From the NCBI GenBank assembly GCA_004154925.1, contig QJNS01000020.1, positions 62,001-126,000 on the forward strand: a DNA stretch of 64,000 bases. Reading direction: 5' to 3'. The position numbers and the translations under genes are program-made. Below are positions 46,601 through 58,825 of the stretch, one piece after another (position 1 is the stretch's first letter; each line of letters begins with the position of its first letter). The notes under the pieces were generated by a model. The model saw only the letters and a list, made by a program, of their open reading frames with translations, was not told the DNA's origin and made no database searches. Source of the DNA: Monosporascus cannonballus. Taxonomy: Eukaryota > Ascomycota > Sordariomycetes > Xylariales.

Positions 46601-48986
46601 TTTCTATTAATTAAAATTCCGTATTAGCGTATTTATGGTAATCCTAAGATTATATCGTAATTTTTAAGTGGAACGATATCGAAATTAATTATTTGGTATC
46701 GTCCTTAGATAAAAATCTCGAAGTGATTAATTTCGCGTATAAATTTTCCGTTCTCGTAAGCGAATTCCTGATTTTCGATATTCGTCGTTATATAGGGTTT
46801 TAATTTGTATCTTTATAGCAGTTTAAATTTATTGATTATATCCGGTTCAATATAATTCCCGCCCAGAATTCCGTGATCTATTATTGCGATATATGAATAT
46901 ATTCCAATTTGTATATCCAAAATAATAAGATTATTAACTTTTTTTATCGTTACGTTTAAAGACGTTTTTAAGAATTCTTTTTAATTTCTTTAGGTTTTAT
47001 TATTTTGCGGCTTTTTATAGGTAACCTTTTTAATTTCTGTTAGAGTTTATTAAGTTTTATTTGCGTTTTTTCGTTTAGCACGTTAAGCTGCTATATTTGG
47101 CGTTATTATTGGCGTATTATTTTTTCGAACTGTATTAATTAATTTTGGTTTTATTGTAATTTCTTTTTATCGGTTAAATTATTTTTTTATGTTTACGACT
47201 GAATTTTATTATATATTGTTTTAATTTTCGTTTTAACATTCTTTTATAAATTAACGTATTTTTTAATAACTTTTTTTTTCGTAAGTGTTTATAATAAATA
47301 TTAAATGAAAATGGAAATCTGTAATAGCTTTTTGGTAATGTTTTTTTATTGTACGCTGGATTAACTTTTTTTCTGTTTGGTAATCATATTACCGAAAATA
47401 ACAAAAAGGGTTTTTTTGCGGGCATTATTTTTTTTAGGTTAATTTTTTGTTTCGGCCAGTTATTAAATATTTCCTAGGGGTATAATTCGAAAATATCGAT
47501 ATTACTATTTATTATTTTTATTATTTCCAGTTTGGTTTAGGAAGTCGAATTCTTCGTAATATATGCGAGTAATTCGTTTATAGATATGTTATTTCCATTT
47601 TTCGTGATCGGGATATTTTCGTCGTCGATAATGTATAGTATGTATTTTGCCGTATTAATCGGGGGTTCCGGGATAGACTTTTTCTGTTTAATTCTAATAT
47701 TTGCGTAATTATCATTGTAATATTTTTTTATTATATTCGCGATGTTTGTTAAGCTAGTTTCCTGGTTTTTTGCTTTTTTTGTTGGATTTTTCGCTATAGG
47801 AGACCTAGTATATACTTAGGCTAAATTATGTTAATAGATTTGTTTCCGTTTTTTTGATTTTCTTTAGATTATCCTTTAGCTACTGGTTTTTAATTATTTT
47901 AACGAGGCTTTTTGGGTGCTTTATACTATGCTGCCTTATGTCCTACTTTATTATAATTATAGCATTTAATCTAGTTCCAGTTTTTCCGATACGTAACTTT
48001 TAATTCTATAAATCCTGGTTTTGTGCTGTAAAAAATGTTGTTACGTCGAAAAGCGCTGGTATTGGCCATATATCGGGGTTTATTATCGTTTTTTTGGTAT
48101 CTTTAATGCATTATACGTATTGTCGATTATTAATCTTAACCGCCATAACGATGTAATCCGACAGATAATTAGGCTAATCGAATTTAAAAAAAAGAATTTT
48201 TCAGGCCGTCGCAAAACTTGGCTATTAATGTTTTTTGTTTCTAGTTTAATTTAATTGCTAGTTAAATTAACGTATTGCCGTAACTGGATATTAATCATTT
48301 CTGTCGTAACTGTTAAATTTGTATTTCGGTTTTTGTTTTTTCGTTCATTATTCCGAAAGTCTTTATTAATACTTACTCGAATTATTCGTAATTACTGTAA
48401 ATTCGCATTATTTTTAAGTTTCGTTTTTCGATTAGTAAAATAATATGTTTTCTTATAACGGGTTCGAATGAAATGGTTGCGTTTTCAGCAACTTATCCGA
48501 TTACGAATTTAATTCGTATAATGGGCGTAATTAATCTAATAAAAAAAATACCCGAAATATGTTCGGTATTAAGTTAAAAATAATTATAACTTGGTCGTAG
48601 TTCTATCGAAAAGTTCTGGTTTGGAAGGTTTAAGAATTTTTTTTTAGTTCTTTGATAAGGTTTAGCTAAATAACCTGGTTTGCTTAAGAGAATTTCCTAA
48701 TTTTGAGAGCTTTTTTTTTCTTAAGTTTTTCGTAAACGGCTTAAAAGGATGTCGTAAGATTATTGTTGTTTTTCTTAAGCTGGAGGATGCGTTCGCTTAT
48801 AATATTTAGGCGTCGTAAAACTTTTTTATAAAAAAAATAAGGCTTTTCCTTTTTTTTCGATTTTCATTCTAGTGTCCGGGTAATCAGGGACCTGGTAAAT
48901 GGGCTGTTCGGGCTGTTTGCTAGTAAATATATCGTCGGCGATATTGTTTGGAGTTTGACGGCATTATTGAATAAAAGCTTGTAAGG
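43621..48986 (-). pseudogene. Gag-pol remnant of gypsy element D
   Basis: Minus strand. Gag CCHC knuckle at about 47,920-47,965 reads KCYNYNKVGHKAA, with later Cys codons mutated to Tyr. RT catalytic block LFFVYYLDDIF lies at about 45,772-45,810. Integrase reads YYDSIFVIVHRFT near 44,480-44,515, then LIKIISNKKLIFASKFQQGL further on. A 26-bp tandem duplication at 45,661-45,712 interrupts RT and, not being a multiple of three, shifts the frame. The 77- and 62-codon plus-strand open stretches at 48,021-48,443 are antisense to gag and lack motifs. Confidence 0.8.
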
Positions 48987-49357
48987 TATAACGGCTAAGG
49001 GGTTTAACCAATTATTATATTTTAGTCGTACAGGTATATATTAGCAGGCGTATCGTGGGATTTTGTAATAATAGATATAGTAAGTGATATGTTTTGTAAT
49101 TTTAAAAGTATTTTGAGTAACGAATTATCATTGCAAATTAAAATTATCTGAATTATAAAAATAATAAACGTATATATCCTTGCTGAATTAATTAAATATT
49201 TATTAAATTTTGATATTGCTATAAATCTAATATTAGTGGATTTAATTGATTTTATATGGATTTATTTGGATCCTGTTATTAAGAGAGATCTAAATTACGT
49301 GACTCTTCTGTGTGGGTCCGACCGTTTTCGAGACCGATCTTGGATTGGGTCGTAATA
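48987..49357 (-). repeat. 5' LTR of gypsy element D
   Basis: 371 bp; begins TATAACGGCTAAGGGG and ends GGGTCGTAATA, followed by the GATAT duplication. Confidence 0.92.
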
Positions 49358-49362
49358 GATAT

Positions 49363-49699
49363 ACTTTTTCAAATATTTATATATATATTAAATTACTTTT
49401 TTATACAAATAATCACGTACTTAATTTCGCTTGTTAATTATTTATCTAAGCATTTAATTAACACCATCATTTTTTGATTTAAGAAAAAATTCGTAAACCT
49501 TTTTTTAAAAAAATAAACCCTTAAATTATTTCTCGCTTTACTATTTTTTAATAAATTAAAATGTTTTTCGGATATTACTTTCTTCGTTAAACAAATTTAT
49601 ACCAGATTCGTTACATTTTAATAACTTCTTAATTGACAAGTGATAAAAACTTTATCATTTAATTAAAATAAAAGCGTTATAAAATTTAATATAAATAAC
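49363..49699. other. AT-rich interval between elements D and G
   Basis: No gene seen. It is the pre-insertion sequence shared by D on its left and G on its right, and may belong to repeat R. Confidence 0.5.
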
Positions 49700-49704
49700 A
49701 ATAT

Positions 49705-50145
49705 TTTTACGACTTAACGTATTACGATCTTTAAAAAGGGTCGTAATAAGAATGTCGAGAAAATAAGTAGAACCAGTTACGTAATAAGTTAACAAGATCG
49801 ATAATAATATTATCAAAGTTTAACTCGATAAAATTGATAATAAAGCTATTAAAACTTAGTTTAATAAAATCCAGAATAAAATTATTAAAGCCTAGTTAAA
49901 TACAATTAACAAAAAAAGTTATTAAATTTACAGTTAAAAATAATAACAAAAGCACGGTTAAAAAGTACGATTATATTTAGAAATTGAATGACATTTGTTT
50001 ATACTATATTTTCGTTACTAAAAATATTTTTCATATTATAAAACGTAATTATGATATTTTATTGTCTAATATTGTATAATACCTCTATTAATATAATCTC
50101 GTATAAATATAGATTTAATAATTAGTTAACCTTTTAACCCTTATA
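49705..50145 (+). repeat. 5' LTR of gypsy element G
   Basis: About 441 bp, some 78 bp longer than its partner because it carries three ~36-bp tandem units (AGTTTAA..AAAAT...ATTAAAGCCT type) at about 49,817-49,930, where the 3' LTR has about one. Confidence 0.78.
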
Positions 50146-53100
50146 TTTTATAAATGTTTATTTAATAATATCGTTAAACTTTACCTACTACGACTTTAAT
50201 TGAAATATTAATTAATACTTAACCTTTAATTACTACATAATTTTAGACAAAGATCAAGAAATTCAAATGAATATATTTACAAACTTATAAATTAAATAAC
50301 AGTTATTATAATCCGTAATATTATATTGAGATATAAGGCTAAGAAATTTCAGTTTTATACCGATCAGAAAAACGTTTAAAGTTTTTTAATTTAAGAGTAA
50401 AATATATTTCTATTTTCAGGTCGTAAACGAACCCGTATATAAAGTATTTATTAAAGTAATTCTTTTAATGTATACGATTATAAATTAATTTAAACAAACT
50501 ATAAAGGATAATGTACAAAACCTTATAATCGATTATGAAAAAAATATTAAAATTTTTCTTCCGATTATATATATTTTTAAAAAAATATTAAAAGTAAATT
50601 TCAAAACTTTTAAAATAAATACCGACGACAGCTCAGTATATTTTTCATGTATAATAAAAAATACTGATTTCGATAACTGTTGATATTTTTCGAACTTTTA
50701 TAATTAAAACAATTTGAACTGGGATTAAAAACAATAATTTGATCGATATATTGTATAAATATTTATTAGAAAACGTTAAGAACAAGATTATTAAACTTTT
50801 AAATCTTACACCTTAAAATTAGTACATAAGGGAAGTGATTAAAATTAATAACAGATTATACGAATTACGTATAGAAAAACATATATTTTAACATATAAGA
50901 GTTAATTAATTAATTAAAAAAAAGCCGAAACGTACCCTTTATATCTTATAATATAATGTTAAAACTTATAAGATTAAAACGGTTCCAGTCCAAAATTAAA
51001 GTTAAGTTAAATACTATAATTATAACAAAATAATAGATTATTTCAATATGTATAAAGAATTTCGATAATAAGATAATTAAAATTTTATTAGGAAAGAAAA
51101 AAGGTTTATTTAACAAAGATAACTGAAATGTTAATATAATTTAAGTTAAATACACATAAAATTTATATTAATAAACAGTTCAACGTAAAACATAAAAAGT
51201 TAAAAGTTTTAATTTAGAAAACATTCAAATAATAACAAAACGTCTTAAAAGATAATTAGAAAAATATTAAAAATAAAGAGAATCAATTTATTTTAGGACT
51301 TTGGACCGATATAATAAAATATACGCTGTATATTATTAACAACGAAAATACTTTATTATTAATAACTGAAAATATATTATGTTTTAACATCTTTTAAATA
51401 TATTTAAACGAAAGTTTAGTCGTCTTACTTAAATCGAAAGATATAGGATAATTAAAACATATTTTTATATCTAAAATAAAAGGATTAAAACAGAATTAAC
51501 GCATTAAGATCATATTTAAGAAATATATATTTTAATTATTTAATAAACCCAATATAATAGGGTAAAAAGTATTTACCTTAATTTAAAAGTTAAATATAGT
51601 AATAAAAAGGATAAGTAAAATAATTTAATACGCTATATATAACTATATAAATAGAATTTTACAAATTTTAAAAAAGTAATTAAAAAGGGATTAATTATAA
51701 AAAACAGTAAAACAACAAAACTTAAAGAAATTAAAAAAACTCTTAAAAGAAGTACTAATAAAACGATAAAAGTTGTTAATAACTTTACACCTTTAAATAT
51801 ACGAATCGGAATATAGTAGTATACTGTTATTATAAATTAAAAGATGCTTTTTAAAATATTATATTATATTTCTTATTATTAATAAACTTAAATTATTCTT
51901 AATATGTAAATTAACACCGTATATAATTACAAATACAGAAAATTAGGATTGTTCTTACAGTAAAGAAAAAGTTAAAAAAGAAATTAATTATTTCGAAATT
52001 TGTATTTAAAGATATTATTATATATTTCTTTTCATTATTATTTTATTTCGGAAATATGATATAACGTTTAAAAGAATGAAATATATATTAAAATGAGGCC
52101 TGAATTATTTAAAGATTTATTTAAAAAAGTTCGCCTTATATTTTATTGCTACGAAAAATATAAAACGAAACGACACATTATCATTCGACAGAAAATAGTA
52201 ACGAATATAAATATAAAAATACGATATACTCGGTATTATCGCAAAAATATAAAATATAAAGAAATAAGTATTGAAATGTACAACGTATTATTATTAATAA
52301 TAAAGTAGAATTTAAAAATCTATAAAACGACTTGTAATTATAGCTGCAAATTTTGAATAGTTTAATTAACTTTTTATTACAAAATTATAAATATTAACAA
52401 CTTTTTTAACAAACAGCTTATTACGAAATGGTAAAAAAATAACGAATCAAATTACGGGATAATTTTTAAGAAAGGTTTGTTAATAAAGTTTAGATATATT
52501 TATAATTTAAACGAATACCAATGATCTATCGTTAAAAGATATTAAGAAAATAGTTTATAAAAATGACAAATTTAATTTTTGCGACTATTTCTAAACCACT
52601 TTATTTTGTTGTATTTAAAAGATTAATAAATATCGATATATAAATATTTACCAATAATATCCCAATATTGTTATTTAAAAGCGAATATTTATAGTTTTAA
52701 GTATTAAAATAAAATATCAAATTTATAACGATAAATGATATATCCTATTTAACTTGGAAAATAAACATAATTTTATGAAAATAAAAAAGAAATATAAATG
52801 AAAAAATTTAAATCGATATAAAAAGTAGCTAAATATTTAAATACATTAAAAAGATTTACGAATATATTAATAATTATTTAACGAAAAGTGAATTATTTGT
52901 TAGAAAAGTATTTTAAAGAATTTAAATAGATCATTTCAATGCTAGTTTTGCTTTATAAATAAACAGAAAATATATAAAATAAGTTTGTAAAAATTTAAGA
53001 TTTTATAAAATGCAAAAGTATTACTTAAAGAGATATTAACTTTTTAAAAAAATTAAATGTTAAAAATATATTATTATTATAAAATCAGTTAAAATTAATT

Positions 53101-53238
53101 TTAAATAATTGTTTTTTATTAAGTAATAAAAGTTAATATTAATTAAGAACATACAAGTATTTTTCAAATTTATTAATTATAACATAATCTTTATTCGAAA
53201 TTTTCATATATATAAAATATTTTAAATTAATTTTATAA
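50146..53238 (+). pseudogene. 5' interior (gag and early pol) of element G, decayed
   Basis: Placed here by its position between the 5' LTR of G and the insertion of H. I could not read a reliable gag knuckle or RT motif. The longest open stretch, 71 codons at 52,093-52,308, is Lys/Ile/Tyr-rich with no motif. CpG is rarer here than in A, B or H, suggesting additional or different decay. Confidence 0.4.
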
Positions 53239-53243
53239 AAAGG

Positions 53244-53433
53244 TGTTACAGGCTAAAGCTTATAGGGCGGCTCGGGCTTACGGAGCGAGCTCCTTAGCCC
53301 GAGCTCACCCATATATATATAGGGAGCAGCTATCTCGTTAGTAGCTAGCTATTTCTCCTTTTCCCTTCTTACCTTGAATATAAACCTTTATTAGGCCGTA
53401 TTTCCGTTTAGCTTACGTATCGTACCCGTTATA
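53244..53433 (+). repeat. 5' LTR of gypsy element H
   Basis: 190 bp with normal GC content (GGGCGGCTCGGGCTTACGGA) and a TATATATATA box at about 53,312-53,321, in strong contrast with the AT-rich interior. Confidence 0.92.
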
Positions 53434-56400
53434 TATATTTAAGGTTACAACTTATTACAGCTTCCAGGAAGCTAGGTAAAAACGAAACGTTTCCCAGGGA
53501 TACCCTGGTTACGGATAATAAGCCAAAAAAATCTCATAGCAAAATAACTGCGAAGTAATATAATTAACGAAACCATAAGCGAACTTACGGCATTAACCTT
53601 ATCCGGAATTATTAAGAAAAATTTATAATATTAATCGTTCGTAAATATATTTTAAAAATTTAATATATAACCAAAAGAAATTGCCAAATTAGTTCTTAAC
53701 CGTAACGAAATAATAAATATTTTGTTTAACCGGATAACGGAAATAAAAAAATACTTTTTACGAAAACAAAAAAAAAGCCCTTATAAAATAAGATCCGTTT
53801 TGCCAAAAACTTACGGTAAGCTTATTACTTAATAACGCGTTCGTAAAAACAAATTATAAACCTATAAAATAACTTTTATAAAACGGGAAATAAAAAATAT
53901 TCCGTTTATTTTTCGTTATATTTCGTACAAAAATAAACGAAAACTAATTTATTTTTAACTTTTTTATAATAACTTTTTTAAATATTATAATATCTGTATT
54001 TATCGAAAAATAATTATAATTTAATTATTAATTTAAAATAAAAGAATTACGAAAAGATTTTAACGTTAATAATTTCCTTTTTTATATAGAAAAATAATTC
54101 GAAAATAAATAAACGGTATAATCCGTTAAAAAGTAATTATAAAATATAAAATAAAGTAATAATTAATAGTTTTAAAATTATTTATTAAATTTTAAATTTA
54201 AATTAATGAAATATAAAAACTGAATGTAATTTTTAATAATTAAGATAATTTTTTACATACCAGTATTAATACGTAATTCCCTAACGTATTAATAGCAAAA
54301 AATATATATTATAATAATTATAATTATTAAATATATAAAATAAAAAAAGTAATTAATTGTTAAAAACTTCTGTTCGATTACTATATAAATAAAAAAAATA
54401 ATAACCTGGTATTTCGATAAAAAAACAAAATAATTAATTAATAATAATATGTTAATCAAATTAATAAATCGGCTTAAATTATAAACGTTTAAAAAAATAT
54501 GTTTATAATAAATATTATATAATTAATTACGTTAATTTTTAAATTTATAAATTAATAGCAGGATAATCGAAAAAACCGATCCGGAAGTAATTCGGGATAA
54601 GGTTTAAATAACCGGCTTTATACGAAATAATTTTCTAATAACGATATAAAAATTCGGAAATAGAAAAAATAATATTTCCGTTATGCCGTTATGAATTATT
54701 TAAATTAGAAATATTTTAAATATAAACTCGTAAAACGGCCGTATCCGTCTAAAACGGAGGTTACGGCAGTAAATTTGCGGAATATCGTTAACAAAAGTAA
54801 CGATTCGGATAACGAAAATTTAAAAAAAATAACCTTTATTAAAAATCGCTGGCAAAAAAAACGTAATAAAAGAAAAATTACAAAAACTTAATAATAAATT
54901 AAATAATATTTTTTATATTAGATACTTTAATTTATAATATTATATATACAAATATTTTAATCGATAATAAATACATTTATTATTTTACGTTTAATTACTA
55001 ATTAATCCGTTATTTAAAATTATAACGTATATTTATTATATCCCGTTAGCTAAAATTAACGAAAAATAACGAACTTATAACAACCGCGATCCGAAAAATT
55101 ATTTACGTTAACGTAAACTTAAACGGCCGCCTAAATAAATTTAAGAATATATAATTAAAATTTTATTTTACCCCTTTATCCTGTAAAAACCTGAAATAAA
55201 ATATAATAATATTATATATGAAACGAAATAACGGCTTATCCGTTTTACGGACGATATTATTACGCCTATATTACGTAAAAAAGGATTGTTCGATAAAAAG
55301 CCTAAGGACCGCCTAAAGGGGCGGTTATAGAAATATAAAAAAACCCGTTTAATGGCGGCTATAACCTTTGTAACAATAACGCGGTAAAGCCGCCGTAAAA
55401 AAACGGGATATAATTATTCGCAATTTTTATAAAAGATATTAATAAGGCCTTAAAAATAAAGACGTAATTAATATTTAAAAATATAACAAAACGTTTTCTT
55501 AAAAAGATTTAAGAATTCCAAAATCTTTTTATAAACGATAAAAACTTATCGTTATTATTTTATTATAATAATAATAACGTTATAATAAATTTCGAAATAA
55601 ATACCACGGGTTAAAAAAAATAATCCCATAAGGATTTTTATACGGGATATTAAAAATTTTTTTAATTTTATATAAAATATTAATAAACTTATTCGATAAA
55701 AGTTAAATTTAAGTTAATAATTCCCTTATAAACATCCCGGTATTATTTACAAAAAAGCTTAACAGAAGTTTACGGTTTTACGTAAATTATAAAAAATTAA
55801 ATAGAATTATAAAATAAAACCGTTACCTTTTTCCGTTAATAAAAAAAATATTATAAACCTTATTATAGGCCCGGTAATTTACGAAGTTCGACGTTCGAAC
55901 GGCCTTCTACCGGTTACGTATCTATTAGGGAAACGAATAAAAAATTGCATTCCATATACGTTTCGGGTTTTTCGAATAATTAATATATTTATTCGGCCTT
56001 AGCGGTATACCGGCTGCTTTTTAATATTTTATTAACATTAGGTTAAAGTATTACTTTAATAATTTCTGCTTTGCGTACATAAACGATATACTAATTTATT
56101 CGTCCGGTTTTTAAACCGACCATATAACTAAGGTTAAACTGGTACTTTGCCGTTTAACGGAAATAAAATTAAAATTAAACTTGGATAAATACGAATTCGT
56201 AATCCAAAAAACGAAATATCTAAAGTTTATGATTAAAATAAAAATAAACTTAAAGATCGATCCCAAAAAAATAACCGTTATTCGAAAATAAAAGGTCTTT
56301 ATTAACGTAAAAAGGGTTAAAAGTTTTATTAGGTCCGCCAACTTTTACCGAACCTTTATAAAAAACTTTAATAAAGTAACGATTTTTTATAACTAATTAA

Positions 56401-58630
56401 AAAAAACCCTTTTTATTGGAAAAATAATAAGCCTTTAATTAATTTAAAAAACTTTTTATTATAACGTTTATTTTTACGTATTAAGATTTTAAAAAGAAAA
56501 TAATAATAAAAGTAAATTATTCCGGCTTAATAATTAAAAAATACTTATTTTAATTCGATTTATTAAGGTATTTATAATTAATTACGTATTTTTAAGAGAA
56601 TTATTACTAATTAAATATAATTATAAAATATATAATAAATAATTATTAATTATCGTCAAAATGTTAACAGAATAAACTTTTTTTTATAGGTTAATTAATC
56701 CTTTTATAAGCTTAATAAATTACGTAAATTTCCAATACTTTATAAATATCCGTAAATTTATTAAAAGGTAAATTCGATAAGCCGCCTTTTTATCCGTTTT
56801 TAATTTCTTATTAAATATTGTTTTAATAAATTAGCAAACTAATTCGATATTATATTTTATAAGCCTTAAAACCTATTTTACGGCGAAAAAAAATATTAAA
56901 TTTAAAAAATAAATAACCCATTAAATTAAAAAGGAATAATTATTTAACGAACCGATACGGATTTAAAAAATCGTAATAACCGTAATTTACTTAAATAAAA
57001 AAAATAATAAATAATTAATTATATTTCTTAATAAAACTATTTTTCGAAAAAAAGTTTTAAAAAATATAAAACTTAAAAATTATTAAAAATAAAACCTTAA
57101 ATATGGCGTACGCCGCCGTAACTTAAAAGTTACGTAATTTTCCCCCGGCTATAAATACGGTAAAAGCTTTTATAATAAAATATTTTTTTAAATTTAAAAA
57201 TCTTTTATAATTTAAAAAACGTATTTAAGTTTTTATTTAAAATTTATTATGGACGTTATTAATTTAATAGATATATGACTTTTATATTACCGGCTATTTA
57301 AGAAAAAACGTTACGTTAATAATATTAATCTATAATTATTATTAGCTGGAATAAATTTAGGATGTACGTCGTTTTTGCCGTAATTATAACGTATATAATA
57401 AGTCGCACGTATAAAAAGAAACGAAAAAAAAGTTATTACGGCCCTTATTTCTTTTGAACCGATTTTAATTAGGTTTTTCGGTAAATTTTATAACAGATTT
57501 ACCGGCAAAACAAAAAAAATACCTGTTTTTATATAATATTTTATAATCGCTTAACCAAAACGGTTATTTTAAAGCCGATATTTAATATAAACGCGGAAAT
57601 ATGCGTTTAATGTTTTATTATTTATTATTAAAGAAATTACGGTTTCCTTAAAAAATTAATATTTAATTAAAAATAATGAAATAAATAAATTTGGATTTAT
57701 TTATATAAGTTAATAAATATATAATAATAATTTAATATATTTTCTTATTTTTAAATAAACAAAATTATTAAAAAAATTAACCAAAATTTTTGATGTATTT
57801 TGGTTATTTTATAAATTATGCACAATATAATTAAGCCGAATTTTTACCGGCAGTATAATTAACTTTTAACGCAAGAAAATTTTCGTTAAAAATAAACCTT
57901 TTTTTTAATTTATAGATATAATATAAAATTTATTAACAAAATATTAATAATTATTTAATTAATTTCCGAAATAAAAAAGATTATTAATTTTATTAAACAA
58001 TTATAAAAAAATATAAAATTTGTATAAATTATTATAAAATTAATATAAATCCGGATAAAATATTTAATTAATATTGTTAAAATATAAATATTACGTTTAA
58101 AAATAAAAAACATAATATAATTAAATTTGAAAAATATAATTATTTTGTAATTGTTCAAAAGATTATTTTAAATATATATTAAATATTAAATTATTAAAAT
58201 TATGTTATATAATATGCTAAAATTAAATATATTATAAAGGATATATTTAAAATTTAATATAAACTTTTTAAAATAAATAAAAAAGGACCTGTTATTTAAT
58301 TAAATTTTAAATAATAATTAACCGTTATTAATATTATTTTAAAAAATATATAATAAAAAATATATTAAAAATTAAAAATAAATACGTAAATTGCGGTTGC
58401 CGAAAAGAATTATTTATAAAATAAGTAGGTTATGCCGAACCAATATAGGAATTACGTAATAATTTCGAAAATATAATTATTTTTAATAATTTCGAAAAAT
58501 TATTCAAAAATGAAAACGGAATCGGCAAAAACGTAAAAATACGAATAGGAATAAAAAGAAAAAAATATAAACAAAGCCGCCGCCGCCTCGCCGTAATCTC
58601 GTTATTTCCTAAAGGCGAAAAAGGGGGTAA
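53434..58630 (+). pseudogene. Gag-pol remnant of gypsy element H
   Basis: The best block is RT. The catalytic YIDDILIYSSG motif reads YINDILIYSSG at 56,076-56,108, followed by KVKLVLCRLTEIKLKLNLDK and a YEFVIQKTKYLKF block at about 56,130-56,230. ANFYRTFIKNF follows at about 56,339-56,372, marking the RNase H junction. The Asp-to-Asn change and many stops show it is dead. Upstream (53,450-55,300) should hold gag and protease; downstream (57,350-57,560) should hold integrase, but no catalytic residues could be placed. Open stretches at 56,111-56,341 and 57,955-58,158 on the minus strand are shadows. Confidence 0.75.
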
Positions 58631-58820
58631 TATTATAGGCTAAAACTTATAGGACGGCTCAGGCTTACGAAGCAAGCTTTTTAGCCCGAGCTCACCCATA
58701 TATATATAAAGAGCAGCCACCTCGCTGGTAGCTAACTGTTTCTCCCTTTCCCTCCTTACCTTGAATATAAACCTTCGTTGGGCCGTACCTCCGTTCAGCT
58801 TACGTATTGTGCCTATTACA
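58631..58820 (+). repeat. 3' LTR of gypsy element H
   Basis: 190 bp partner of 53,244-53,433; well preserved, followed by the AAAGG duplication. Confidence 0.92.
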
Positions 58821-58825
58821 AAAGG

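Larger units (their letters stand above)
42516..49357 (-). mobile_element. Ty3/gypsy chromovirus D, minus strand, RIP-decayed
   Basis: Two 371-bp LTRs (42,516-42,886 and 48,987-49,357) with a perfect GATAT duplication outside (42,511-42,515 and 49,358-49,362). Total 6.84 kb. Its LTR ends resemble those of elements A and C (GACGGCTAGGGGGTTTAA..., then ...TTAGTCGTAC-GGTTTAT), but the middles differ, so it is a sister family. Gag, RT and integrase motifs are readable on the minus strand. No intact frame remains. Confidence 0.92.
53244..58820 (+). mobile_element. Ty3/gypsy element H, plus strand, nested in G
   Basis: Two 190-bp LTRs (53,244-53,433 and 58,631-58,820) start TGTTACAGGCTAAAGC / TATTATAGGCTAAAAC and end GTTATA / ATTACA, with a perfect AAAGG duplication (53,239-53,243 and 58,821-58,825). 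Total 5.58 kb. RT motifs are readable on the plus strand. Its LTRs are unrelated to those of A/C/D/G. Confidence 0.92.

Noticed and set aside
48021..48443. Two consecutive plus-strand ORFs (77 and 62 codons) as a gene
   Set aside because: Antisense to the gag region of element D; hydrophobic residues reflect T-rich sequence. No counterpart could be read in A or C.
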